From: JAFDCJ01 sp049669725
GTDB lineage: Bacteria; Desulfobacterota; Desulfobacteria; Desulfobacterales; JAFDCJ01
Direction: 5' to 3'
DNA: 64,000 bases
NCBI GenBank assembly: GCA_049669725.1
Contig: JBATKU010000672.1
Coordinates: forward strand, 11,518-75,517
Numbering within the stretch: the stretch's first letter is position 1; every line of letters begins with the position of its first letter. The position numbers and the translations under genes were made by a program. Positions 24,765 through 33,213 of the stretch are shown piece by piece. Below the pieces are notes generated by a model. That model saw nothing but the letters and a program-made list of their open reading frames with translations, had not been told where the DNA came from and ran no database searches.

Positions 24765-24819
24765 TGACCCGCTAGTGAGCTGGGTTTTTAATAGCGGGAA
24801 AACACAATTGATATTGAAG

Positions 24820-24854
24820 CCCTGTCTCATTGCGGTAGACAGGGTTTTTTGTTT
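24820..24854 (+). terminator. Intrinsic terminator after the Hsp20 gene
   Basis: CCCTGTCT (24820-24827) and AGACAGGG (24837-24844) form an 8-bp perfect stem with a 9-nt loop, followed by TTTTTTGTTTTT. It is oriented for the plus strand and overlaps the last codons of the convergent J-domain gene. Confidence 0.85.
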
Positions 24855-25162
24855 TTATCGGTACGGGAGAAAAACCTATCAATCTCATCAAGCAGCGATC
24901 TCCTGCTTTCTATAATCTCGGAAACTCGTGTGATTCTTATCTCCGATCCCTGTCGAGCGAGCTCTTTGTCATATCGCCTGCGTTTCACCTTGTCACCCAA
25001 GGTCTCATAGGCTTCCCGGATCTCCCGGAACTTCTCCGCGCCATCCTGCAACGCGGAAACTTCGGGATGGTGCTTCTTTACAACCCTTCGGTGGGCCTTC
25101 TTGATTTTGTTTAAATCGGCCCCCCTGCTGATGCCCACTACGAGGTAGTAATCCTTTGGCAT
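24827..25162 (-). CDS. J-domain protein with HPE instead of HPD
   Basis: A 111-residue protein whose first 70 residues are a J domain: DYYLVVGISRGADLNKIKKA, KFREIREAYETLGDKVKRRR, YDKEL. The Hsp70-activating HPD tripeptide reads His32-Pro33-Glu34 (codon GAA), in KKHHPEVS. Asp in this tripeptide is normally essential for stimulating DnaK ATPase, so co-chaperone function may be altered or lost. There is no Gly/Phe region, zinc domain or client domain; a short charged helix (SEIIESRRSLLDEIDRFFSR) follows. It is convergent with the Hsp20 gene and just upstream of an Hsp20 remnant. AGGAGG precedes the ATG. Confidence 0.85.
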   Translation of the reverse strand: MPKDYYLVVGISRGADLNKIKKAHRRVVKKHHPEVSALQDGAEKFREIREAYETLGDKVKRRRYDKELARQGSEIRITRVSEIIESRRSLLDEIDRFFSRTDKNKKPCLPQ

Positions 25163-25263
25163 TGCATGTTCCTCCTCGGTCGGGAATACGCCGCAGCTCC
25201 GAAATCACATGAGATGCCGAGCATGTGCCTACTCGGGGAAATTGCAAGTTTCTGAGTTACCAC

Positions 25264-25395
25264 TCATCCTGTCTTCACCTCGATCTTCAGGGGCGCCGCC
25301 GCCTTGATCTTGGGTCTCAACCGGAGAACCCCTTCTCTCAGCTCAGCCTCGATATAATCCAGCCCAATTAATGTTTCTTTCGAAGTGAAATACAA
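25264..25395 (-). pseudogene. Remnant of an Hsp20 gene (C-terminal fragment)
   Basis: The minus frame reads KETLIGLDYIEAELREGVLR then LRPKIKAAAPLKIEVKTG and a TGA stop. This matches the C-terminal end of an Hsp20 alpha-crystallin domain (the I-x-A-x-L-x-x-G-V-L-x-L strand and a K-I-x-V end). An in-frame TAA lies just upstream and only 44 codons are open, so the rest of the gene has been lost. It lies about 100 bp upstream of the J-domain gene on the same strand, consistent with a decayed hsp20-dnaJ pair. Confidence 0.65.
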
Positions 25396-25555
25396 AGAAT
25401 TTTAGTTTTCAATTAATTTCCTACCGCACTCATCAAGGTTGACATTAAATAGTGCAATCCCTTTCCAGCAAATAAATCGGAAAAAACAACATTTCCCAGA
25501 GCCGGTTAGTTATCTCCGGTGACTTCCTTTTCAACCAAATAATCCGCCAGCGAAA

Positions 25556-25759
25556 TCAATTACCGTCGGATTTTTCGTTGTCTTTCTTCGGCGAAGTCTC
25601 TTCGCTGCCGTACACCTCAACATAGGCGTCATGTGAGCTGCAACCTTTTTCCCAGTGATTTCTCACTTTCTTGCCGATAAATGAATCCGGATATTTGCGC
25701 CCGATGTTGCAGCCGGGGCAGATCTTGCTCCATCCTGCCAGCACTTTTTTCATTTCCAT
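25556..25759 (-). CDS. Small conserved CxxC protein of unknown function
   Basis: A 67-residue hydrophilic protein. Visible features: a CPGC motif (GWSKICPGCNIGRKYPDSFI), basic KKVRNHWEKGC with a third cysteine, then DAYVEVYG and a charged tail. CxxC plus nearby His/Cys suggests a small metal-binding domain. I think similar 65-70-residue proteins occur in other Deltaproteobacteria, but I do not know a function. The ATG at 25759 follows AAAGGAGACAATC, an excellent ribosome-binding site, which supports a real gene. Confidence 0.65.
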   Translation of the reverse strand: MEMKKVLAGWSKICPGCNIGRKYPDSFIGKKVRNHWEKGCSSHDAYVEVYGSEETSPKKDNEKSDGN

Positions 25760-26508
25760 GATTGTCTCCTTTCTGCAGGCGTACTGGTCTGCCATATAAA
25801 AGTTCGAAACTGTTCGGTGCGAAAATCTTAAATAAAAGGTATTCGCCTCACTTTAGCATCTGCAAATGAATTGCCAAAAAATTGGTAGCAATTTTTAAAC
25901 ATGCTTGAGCTTCTTGTAATTTCCTTTAATTTGTGAAAATGTCCAAACCAAAGAAAAGATGATAAAATTTGGCATTATCAATTGCTACTACAGCAATACC
26001 TGATAAAGAGAAACGGGTTGAATTCAAACACAGAAATGGCAATGGGCTATGATTTTTCTGGATCTGATCAAATTAGGTCAGAAGTAGGAAATTTAACAAC
26101 GGCCAGCAGGAATTAAATAGTGATGCGCGTAACAAGAGTTTCTGTGTGAGTCTTAGATCAAATTTTGATGAATCCTAAAATATATTAATTTGATTGTCAA
26201 AAGGAAAATCTCATTCACGTTTTGGAACAAATTTTGTCTTAAGTTTGTAAACTGCGAGCCTGAATCGAATCTTTATAGGCACTCGAAAAATTTGAGATTA
26301 GCGAAAGGAAGGTGCAAATTATTGCGATGATTGGTTTATAGCATCCGACCGCGACACTTCGTTTTCCGGTTATTCATGGAAGAAACAAAAATTTGTTTCT
26401 TAGAAGCCGTAAGACACGATTCAACCATAGTGTGGGTTGCTCATACCGATTAGACAGTTTCCAAAAAACCATCTACCATGATAGCCATATCTTGATTCCT
26501 TGAAATTT
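25760..26508. other. AT-rich gap without genes
   Basis: About 750 bp with no coding frame that I can support. AAGAAACAAA-AA-TTTGTTTCTT at 26380-26401 is a perfect 10-bp-arm palindrome lying beyond the 3' end of the lysine transaminase gene; it may serve as a transcript end but lacks a T run on that strand. Confidence 0.5.
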
Positions 26509-27822
26509 TTAAGCCATGTCGGCAAGGACATCGGCCAAAACCTTCATGCCGTGGTCAATCTCTGTCGTGCTGATATTTAGGTGGGGCCTAAAACGAATAC
26601 TTTTGGGGCCGCTACCCACGACCAGCACCCTGGCCCGGGCGCATTTTTCCACAAACCGTTTCTTGTGTTCAGGGTCAGGCAGGTCAAAGGCGCAAAGCAG
26701 GCCCTGCCCCCTGACGTTGGATATTCTATCGGCAAAGCGGGACTGCAATTCCTGTAGTTTGGCCAGTAGATAGGAGCCCTGTCGGTCTGCTGCATCCACA
26801 AGCCTCTCGGATTCGATAATTTCCAGGATGCGTTTGCAGCGCACCATATCCACCAGGTTGCCTCCGAAGGTGGAACCGATTCGCATTGATCGCTGAAAGA
26901 CATTGTCTTGCACCTCGTCCATGATCGGCCCGGCCAGCATACCGCAGACCTGGGTCTTTTTCCCGAAACTGATAATGTCCGGCTGAACGCCGTGGTGCTC
27001 GTGGGCCCAGAAGCGTCCGGTGAGCCCAATTCCGGTTTGCACTTCGTCGAGGATGAAAAGGATACGGTGTTCGGTGCATAAATCCCTGAGCGCACCCATG
27101 AACTCCGGCCGGAAGTGATTGTCGCCGCCTTCACTCTGGATGGGCTCGATGATCAGACCGGCAACACGGTCCCCATACTGGTGAATGGCCTGCTTGACCT
27201 GGTCCAGCGCTCGCGCTTCGGTTCTGGACACCCGTTGCACCTCGGCGGCGTCAACCGGAAATTGAAGCTTGGGATTGTCGATCCGCGGCCAATTGAATTT
27301 GGGAAAGAATTTGGTCTTGTCGGGATTAAATGTATTGGTCAGGGATAACGTATATCCACTGCGGCCGTGAAAGGCCTCCTTGAAATGGATAATCATATCC
27401 CCCGGAGTGTCATCCCTGCCGGAAGTCTGGTTCAGCCGGCTCTTCCAATCGAAAGCGGCTTTTAAGGCGTTCTCGACCGCCAGAGCACCGCCTTCGATAA
27501 AAAAAGCATGGGGCAGGTAGGCGGGAATGGCCACCCGTGCAAAGATCTCCAAGAACCGGGCCATCTCCACGGTATAGATATCCGAGCAGATCGGCTTTTG
27601 TATGGCCGCCCGGGTAAGCTCATCGCTGATTTCCACCATCTTGGGATGGTTGTAGCCAATGGCTTGGGATGCATACATGGTGTAGAGGTCCAGGTACTCA
27701 GTACCGTCTTTTTGGTCCACAATCCAACTGCCGTGGGACCTGTCCAGGTCCATGACCAAGTCCATACCATCGGCCAACATGTGCCGACCCAGAATCTTGT
27801 GAACATTCATATCCGTTTTCAT
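26509..27822 (-). CDS. lat: L-lysine 6-transaminase (lysine epsilon-aminotransferase)
   Basis: A 437-residue class III PLP aminotransferase. It matches LAT, which moves the epsilon-amino group of lysine to 2-oxoglutarate giving aminoadipate semialdehyde/piperideine carboxylate. Features: VHKILGRHMLADGMDLVMDL at the N-terminus, HFKEAFHGRSGYTLSLTNT, IIEPIQSEGGDNHFRPEF, LFILDEVQTGIGLTGRFWAH, and the PLP-lysine region FGKKTQVCG (Lys288/289). These are diagnostic of LAT rather than ornithine or GABA transaminases. It stands alone with no beta-lactam genes nearby, so lysine breakdown or osmolyte synthesis is more likely. No dehydrogenase partner is adjacent. Confidence 0.9.
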   Translation of the reverse strand: MKTDMNVHKILGRHMLADGMDLVMDLDRSHGSWIVDQKDGTEYLDLYTMYASQAIGYNHPKMVEISDELTRAAIQKPICSDIYTVEMARFLEIFARVAIPAYLPHAFFIEGGALAVENALKAAFDWKSRLNQTSGRDDTPGDMIIHFKEAFHGRSGYTLSLTNTFNPDKTKFFPKFNWPRIDNPKLQFPVDAAEVQRVSRTEARALDQVKQAIHQYGDRVAGLIIEPIQSEGGDNHFRPEFMGALRDLCTEHRILFILDEVQTGIGLTGRFWAHEHHGVQPDIISFGKKTQVCGMLAGPIMDEVQDNVFQRSMRIGSTFGGNLVDMVRCKRILEIIESERLVDAADRQGSYLLAKLQELQSRFADRISNVRGQGLLCAFDLPDPEHKKRFVEKCARARVLVVGSGPKSIRFRPHLNISTTEIDHGMKVLADVLADMA

Positions 27823-28106
27823 AATGCATCCTTACCTCTGTCGGTCTGTTGTTGCCAACATTTACCATTATAAAACGAAATCCGCCAGTTGTTTATATGC
27901 TTCCCCGTAATCAACACCAAATCCTTCCGTACTTATATCGTGTTATTGAAATTGCAAATTAGCCAGGACAAATACACCCCTTTTTAAGCCTTCGTTAATT
28001 TTGGGCCTCTATCGAATCTTTTAAAAGGAGGAGAAAATTTTGGATTAGCTGAAGAAATAAGGATTTTTTTGGAAATTCAAGGTGCAGGTCGATTTGTTCG
28101 GTTGAT

Positions 28107-28901
28107 TCAATCAACTTTTCGCCAGACGGTCCTGGCTCTTGCCAACTCCTGACCGTCCTGCTGTCGAATGAGGCTGTGATGAAATGAGGTGTTTTGTGAA
28201 TCCAGAGGGTGGCATGCGGCCAGTATGTAGTCTTCATAAAAGGCTTCGGCCAGAAAGTTGATTTCCAATTCCGCCAGCACCGAGGTGTTTAAAATCCCGA
28301 TTGGAATACTTTCCACCAGCCATTCCACAAAGCTCGCATTGTTGACATGCTGATTGATATCGAGATCCCTGTAACGGACGACAAACTTTTTTTCATGGGT
28401 GCGAAACTCCAATCCCGGCAGCTTGTCGAGGGTATCGGGCAGAATGTGATCACCCTCAAGGGGCTTGAGTCTCTCCACGAAGGGCCCGATTCGGACCGGG
28501 CGCCGTTTTTGAACATCCAGGACCAGCCAGGCCGAGACAGCCGCGGCAACGACCTGATTATCCTTATCCTGTAATTTAAAATCCCGCAGTGCAAATAACC
28601 GCTGGGCCCCCGAGGGCCAGGTACTTATTTTTATCTGATCTTGCCAGACGGGAAAGGATGCAATTTTTATTTTAAGGCGCGAAAGCAGCCAGGTATAATT
28701 TTCGGAAAGCAACTGTTGAATCGACACCCCCAGCGCTTCTGCATGCCTGCTGGCAGCCTCCTGCATAATATTGAATATCGAAAGAACGGATAGCCTGTGA
28801 TGGCAATCCACCTCATACGATCTGATCTGATAGGCTTCCTGCCAGATATTTGGCTCGGGCATGGAGACTGAAGTCTTGGGCAGTGGGCCGGATGTTGTCA
28901 T
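28107..28901 (-). CDS. Acyl-ACP thioesterase (FatA/FatB-type)
   Basis: A 264-residue double-hotdog thioesterase that releases fatty acids from ACP. The N-terminal hotdog begins with YQIRSYEVDCHHRLSVLSIF and NIMQEAASRHAEALGVS; the second has RYRDLDINQHVNNASFVEWL, the catalytic N-x-H-x-x-N region of plant and bacterial acyl-ACP thioesterases. The length is typical for bacterial members. It is monocistronic, between lat and the TPR gene. Chain-length specificity cannot be read from sequence. Confidence 0.9.
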   Translation of the reverse strand: MTTSGPLPKTSVSMPEPNIWQEAYQIRSYEVDCHHRLSVLSIFNIMQEAASRHAEALGVSIQQLLSENYTWLLSRLKIKIASFPVWQDQIKISTWPSGAQRLFALRDFKLQDKDNQVVAAAVSAWLVLDVQKRRPVRIGPFVERLKPLEGDHILPDTLDKLPGLEFRTHEKKFVVRYRDLDINQHVNNASFVEWLVESIPIGILNTSVLAELEINFLAEAFYEDYILAACHPLDSQNTSFHHSLIRQQDGQELARARTVWRKVD

Positions 28902-29041
28902 GGTCTATTGTCCGTCGTTTGGTTTTTTAACCAATCGGGATAAGATATAACCCTGCCCCGCCTAGCTGTCAATCTGAGTTAACCACCTTTGAGGCATGAA
29001 TGCGAATAATTCTGCTTGTGGTACGACAAGATTTCACATTG

Positions 29042-29070
29042 TTGACAACCTGCATGGGCGTGGCTATTTT
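29042..29070 (+). promoter_or_regulatory. Sigma-70-like promoter for the TPR gene
   Basis: TTGACA (29042-29047) and TATTTT (29065-29070) are separated by exactly 17 bp. The start codon of the TPR gene follows about 110 bp later. Orientation and spacing fit, with no other candidate gene. Confidence 0.5.
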
Positions 29071-29178
29071 GAATTTATAACAAAAATTGTCTGCTATTTC
29101 GGTCAGTTTCAAAGTCTTTGTTATTGATGACCAATTACTGATCTGAAGTGATTTCAAACACCTTATGGAGTCAGGCTC

Positions 29179-29640
29179 ATGTCCAACAACTTAATGGCTA
29201 TAAAATTGTTTGACGAAGGGATTGCCGCTTATTTGAAAAGCAACTTTAACGATAGCATAGTAATTTTCACCCAGGCTCTCAAGCACGACTCCAAATTTGC
29301 GTTGGCCTATTCGAGCCGCGGCGCCGCCCACTTAAAAGCAGGCCACACCAAAAAAGCAATTCCCGACTTTAACCGTTCCATCCGGTTGAATCCGAACTAT
29401 GCACGCGCCCACCACCTGCGCGGGCTGGCCTACGAGCAGATGGGGGATTTTGCGAGTGCTTATTGCAATTTTGATCGCGCGCTTGAGATTGACCCGGACC
29501 TGGCGGTGGCCTATCGTAAACGGGATTGTGTGCTTGACAAGCGCCTTGATGATTGCATCGAGGTAGAAGACCTGGAAATGGCCGACCATCTGGCGGCCAT
29601 GCGGGTAGCTTTGTTTTCACCTGACCAAAAGGCCGCATAA
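29179..29640 (+). CDS. TPR-repeat protein
   Basis: A 153-residue soluble protein made almost entirely of three tetratricopeptide repeats: YLKSNFNDSIVIFTQALKHD, AGHTKKAIPDFNRSIRLNP with SSRGAAHL before it, and QMGDFASAYCNFDRALEIDP with RAHHLRGLAY before it. TPR arrays hold protein partners together; the partner is not evident here. No signal peptide. TATGGAG is 8 nt before the ATG. A word-array repeat begins just after the stop. Confidence 0.88.
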   Translation: MSNNLMAIKLFDEGIAAYLKSNFNDSIVIFTQALKHDSKFALAYSSRGAAHLKAGHTKKAIPDFNRSIRLNPNYARAHHLRGLAYEQMGDFASAYCNFDRALEIDPDLAVAYRKRDCVLDKRLDDCIEVEDLEMADHLAAMRVALFSPDQKAA

Positions 29641-29643
29641 GAA

Positions 29644-29864
29644 AGATGAACGTCCAACATCGAACGCCCAACGTTGAACATCGAATGATGATGTCGCTTT
29701 GCTCAGCAATTTAGATTCATCCGTTTACTATTTCTGTTTCTTTTCAGCTGCTTTAATACTCGCAACAAAATCCTTAGTTGATTTTTGTGTTTCCGTCTTT
29801 CCTCATTCAAAATTCGATATCGGACGTTCGATGTTCATCCTCTCAGTGTCCAATGTTCATCCTT
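29644..29864. repeat. Word-array inverted-repeat element (GAACATCG type)
   Basis: The left end has AGATGAACGTCCAACATCGA, ACGCCCAACGTTGAACATCG. The right end has the inverse words CGGACGTTCGATGTTCATCC and GTGTCCAATGTTCATCC. The 100-bp middle is AT-rich. It lies between the convergent TPR and HD-domain genes, so it may end both transcripts. A lone arm with the same words occurs at 56014-56054. Confidence 0.75.
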
Positions 29865-29872
29865 TCATCGTA

Positions 29873-31033
29873 TTATCTCGGCTCTATTCCATCCGCACTG
29901 ATGCCCTCGATATAATATTTTTGATCGTTTAAAAAACTCAGGAATATAACAATAAAAGCCACTGCAGCTTCCAGCATCAAATTCTTGTTTTGATATAAAA
30001 TGTCGAGCTGCCGGCGACGCAGCCGGCTTGACTTTTGACCGAAGTAAGTTGAAAACAGCCCGTCCAGCAATTGACTGCCGTCGGGTTTGGTTACCAAATT
30101 GCTTCTGCCGCTGTAACAATACTGCATCGCCTCCAGAATAAGCCCTCGCTGGGTCGCCACATCTTTAACATGGTAGCTGATCAAATGGATTAGCGTACGC
30201 TGGGCTTCATTCAGGCCAGCCTCTGAGACGGCATCGAAGAGAAGTTTTTGTGACTGCTGCCCGGTATCCGGCGCATGTCGACGAATCATAGACAGGAGCA
30301 CGGCATTCTTAAACAGCTGATACAGCCGCTTGGCGCCATTGATAGCCGTAGCGGGGGCATGTTCCCTTTTCGGTATGTATCCCTGGTAATTGTTAACAAA
30401 CATGATCTGAAAAATGTTTTCAAAAAAATCAATCCGGGCCAGTGAATCCTCAAGATCAATGCGCAAATCCAGGGTGTTGTCAAGGCGGTCCGCCAGTTTT
30501 ACCTCGACAACCCCGGGCGAATTCTGAGCATTTTCCAGCAGCCTGCCGATATACTGGTAATAGGATTCATTTTCAAGCCGGGTTAAGCTCAGCATGTTTT
30601 CGGTCAGGTGGGATTCATCTTCCGGCGCCATCCGATCTAGAAGCCCGTAAAGTTGTTCCTCCATGGTTATCCATTCTTGAACCTCAAACTGGCCCGGCTT
30701 AATATCTTCAAGAATATCATGAAACAATAAGGTAAGGAGTTCGACCAGATCGAGACGATCACGGGTTCGGGTAAACAGGGCTGCGGCTCTCAAGGGATGT
30801 AAGACAGCCATCGGGCCCAGGTGTCGATGTTTCTGACGGTAAACGCTGAACAGATAGCCCAGCGCTTCCATAACAATACCCTTTTTCTCACGGTCTAAAG
30901 TATCATCATCATCCAGGCGCTTGTTGTCGGTGATATACATCAATACATTGTAGCGATTCAATGATGCCGCGCTCAGGTTATAATTTAGAGCAGATGACAA
31001 TTTGAAAAATTCGGTCAGGTCAAAAAGCGGCAT
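29873..31033 (-). CDS. SpoT/RelA-like HD-domain hydrolase with C-terminal membrane helix
   Basis: A 386-residue protein. The HD site is His79 (AVLHPLRAAALF), His105-Asp106 (LLFHDILED) and the later Asp in KLADRLDNTLDLR, the same arrangement as the ppGpp-hydrolase domain of SpoT/RelA (HDc with an ED box and N-L-D-L). No synthetase, TGS or ACT domain is present. A hydrophobic helix near the end (LEAAVAFIVIFLSFLND) would anchor it in the membrane. Function is therefore inferred as a (p)ppGpp or nucleotide pyrophosphohydrolase-like HD protein. The start was set at ATG 31033 because TAGGGGGGATGATAG lies directly upstream; a longer frame starts at 31102. Confidence 0.75.
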   Translation of the reverse strand: MPLFDLTEFFKLSSALNYNLSAASLNRYNVLMYITDNKRLDDDDTLDREKKGIVMEALGYLFSVYRQKHRHLGPMAVLHPLRAAALFTRTRDRLDLVELLTLLFHDILEDIKPGQFEVQEWITMEEQLYGLLDRMAPEDESHLTENMLSLTRLENESYYQYIGRLLENAQNSPGVVEVKLADRLDNTLDLRIDLEDSLARIDFFENIFQIMFVNNYQGYIPKREHAPATAINGAKRLYQLFKNAVLLSMIRRHAPDTGQQSQKLLFDAVSEAGLNEAQRTLIHLISYHVKDVATQRGLILEAMQYCYSGRSNLVTKPDGSQLLDGLFSTYFGQKSSRLRRRQLDILYQNKNLMLEAAVAFIVIFLSFLNDQKYYIEGISADGIEPR

Positions 31034-31281
31034 TCTATCATCCCCCCTAATGGTTAAACCGTAAATTAAGCGCACGAAATCCGCAACGCTAAATAATATC
31101 AAAATTCAACATAACTCGTTCCTTTTATCTTAATCAGACAACAGATAAAAATCAAGGCAGCTATTTTTTTACTGGCTTCGCCGGCCAAGATCAGGTAAGT
31201 TAGCGGCGGAACTAAATCCAATAAAACCGTATTTAACCCTGTCCCACTAAAAAACTACTTCAGATGGCGAGGAGCGCATTG

Positions 31282-32733
31282 ATGGGCCAAAGTGTAAACA
31301 AAATTTTAGAAATTTTCCAGCAGATCAATGAAATTCCGCGGTGTTCAAAAAATGAGAGAAAAATTGTTCTCTGGCTCAAGCAGTGGGCCGAGGGAAAACA
31401 ATTCCCGGTAAAAGTGGATGCAGCCGGCAACATGGTGGTCACCGTGGCCCCGACTGCCGGATATGAGCATTCACCGGGCATCGTCATCCAGGGCCATGTG
31501 GACATGGTCTGTGAAAAATCTCCCGACTCAGACCATAATTTTACCGAAGACCCTATCCGCCATGTATTTGACGGTGACTGGCTGAAGGCGGATAAGACCA
31601 CTCTGGGCGCTGACAACGGCATTGCCATCGCCATGGCCATGGCCGCCGCAACCGATGATAAAGTGGCCCATCCGCAACTCGAGTTGCTGTTCACGGTTGA
31701 CGAGGAAACCGGTTTAAATGGTGCCAAACTGCTCGAGCCCGGATTTGTGAAAGGCAAAATTCTGCTGAATGTCGATTCGGAAACCGAAGGTGAGTTTACC
31801 GTCGGATGCGCAGGCGGCAGAAATACCCTTGTGTCCCGCCAGGTGACCTTTAAGGATCTAAACGGGGACAGGGCCTTATTTACTTTAAATGTGCAGGGGC
31901 TGCATGGCGGGCATTCGGGAATCGATATCCACAAACAACGTGCCAACGCCAATAAAGTTCTGGCCCGCACCCTGGATCAGCTAATCAAGACATGCCATAT
32001 TCGGCTGGTTTCGCTAAAAGGCGGGTCGGCTCACAATGCCATTCCGCGGGATGCGGCTGCTGTATTCGCCTGTGATTCATCTGAGGCGGCAACTGTTGCT
32101 AAAACTGTCAGGGATTTTGAAAAAACGGTTCAATCCGAGTACGCGACCATCGAGCCTTCACTGGCCATCGCCCTGACCCCGGTTGATTCCGGGCCAAATA
32201 GCAATAAGGGTCTCAGCCGGCAGGATACCCTTGAAGTGATTAATCTTATCTTGTCTGTTCCCCATGGTGTTATCGGAATGTCGCCGGATTTTAAAGGTCT
32301 GGTTGAAACCTCGAACAACCTGGCCACGGTAGAAATAACTGACGGATCTCTCCGGATATTAACCAGCCAACGAAGCTCGGTGATGTCCAGAATGGATGAG
32401 ATTACAACGATTGTCAATGCCACCGCGGCCCTGGCCGGGGCCGACACCCAGTCCGACAGCGAATTTTCCCCCTGGAGGCCGGACATGCAATCAGCGGTTC
32501 TCAAGCGCTGCTCAGAAGTCTATCAAAAGGTGTCCGGCCGGGAACCAACAATACAATCGCTTCACGCCGGGCTCGAATGCGCCATTATCGGAGAAAAATA
32601 TAAAGGCATGGACATGATTTCCTTTGGACCCACCATGGAAGATCCCCATTCACCAAATGAGCGGCTCTTCATCCCATCCATCGGACGGGTGTGGGATTTT
32701 ATGGTAGCACTGCTTGAATCGTATAAACAGTGA
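31282..32733 (+). CDS. pepD: Aminoacyl-histidine dipeptidase (PepD, M20C)
   Basis: A 483-residue cytosolic non-specific dipeptidase. Zinc ligands and catalytic residues are all present: GHVDMVCEK (His, catalytic Asp), TTLGADNGIAIAMAM (bridging Asp), LFTVDEETGLNGA (general base Glu plus ligand Glu) and LLNVDSETEGEF (ligand Asp). The dimerisation/lid domain follows, with GLHGGHSGIDIHKQRANAN. The C-terminal ligand His is expected in the SFGPTMEDPHSPNERLF block. The start is ATG 31282, preceded by GAGGAG at 7 nt; ATG 31264 is an in-frame alternative. Length is normal. Confidence 0.93.
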   Translation: MGQSVNKILEIFQQINEIPRCSKNERKIVLWLKQWAEGKQFPVKVDAAGNMVVTVAPTAGYEHSPGIVIQGHVDMVCEKSPDSDHNFTEDPIRHVFDGDWLKADKTTLGADNGIAIAMAMAAATDDKVAHPQLELLFTVDEETGLNGAKLLEPGFVKGKILLNVDSETEGEFTVGCAGGRNTLVSRQVTFKDLNGDRALFTLNVQGLHGGHSGIDIHKQRANANKVLARTLDQLIKTCHIRLVSLKGGSAHNAIPRDAAAVFACDSSEAATVAKTVRDFEKTVQSEYATIEPSLAIALTPVDSGPNSNKGLSRQDTLEVINLILSVPHGVIGMSPDFKGLVETSNNLATVEITDGSLRILTSQRSSVMSRMDEITTIVNATAALAGADTQSDSEFSPWRPDMQSAVLKRCSEVYQKVSGREPTIQSLHAGLECAIIGEKYKGMDMISFGPTMEDPHSPNERLFIPSIGRVWDFMVALLESYKQ

Positions 32734-32735
32734 AA

Positions 32736-33213
32736 AGAAATGCCTAAAGTGCACTAAATTGCCTAAATTGCCTAAAATTAAGAAATTCTATCTAAATGAG
32801 GGGTCGGAGAGTTTTCCGATCCCTGCTCTGGCCGCAAGGGAATAGCCCGTGCGAGCCGTAACAATGTTATTGAGGAGCTTTCGTACGGCAGCTATCACGC
32901 TACGATTAGATCTGAACCAGACCCAAGATACATATTCCCACGGCGGCGATGATCGTCTCTGCCTGTATGGGCTTATCGCAAAGGATAGGGGGCGTGTACG
33001 GAGTACGGTACGCATTTGTTGCGGCTCGCACGGGCTATTCCCTGGCGGACCGCTGACAATCGGTGAAACGCTGACGGTTCACTCAAAATGAATTTAGGGA
33101 AAAACTCCCCGAGCCCTCATCTAATTTAGATCATTGCAAATTTAAAATGGAAACCTTCAATATTTAATTTTAGGCATTTTAGCGCACTTTAGACATTTTA
33201 GGCATTTTCTTAG
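32736..33213. repeat. Word-array inverted-repeat element (TGCCTAAA type) with nested element
   Basis: The left end (32738-32785) has AAATGCCTAAAGTGCACTAA, ATTGCCTAAATTGCCTAAAA. The right end (33160-33211) is the inverse: ATTTTAGGCATTTTAGCGCA, CTTTAGACATTTTAGGCATT. Between them lies a more GC-rich element with its own terminal inverted repeats (32798-33118). The element fills the whole pepD-glpA-like gap. Confidence 0.8.
32798..33118. mobile_element. MITE-like nested inverted-repeat element, no transposase
   Basis: The ends GAGGGGTCGGAGAGTTTTCC (32798-32817) and its inverse GGAAAAACTCCCCGAGCCC (33098-33116) form imperfect terminal repeats of about 20 bp. Inside, GGGAATAGCCCGTGCGAGCC (from 32838, 27 bp in all) has an inverted copy ending with GGGCTATTCCC (to 33041) with one mismatch. 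The middle has no open frame of note. The total is 321 bp. Non-autonomous transposon, structured RNA or phage remnant are all possible; the MITE reading is inference from architecture. Confidence 0.5.
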
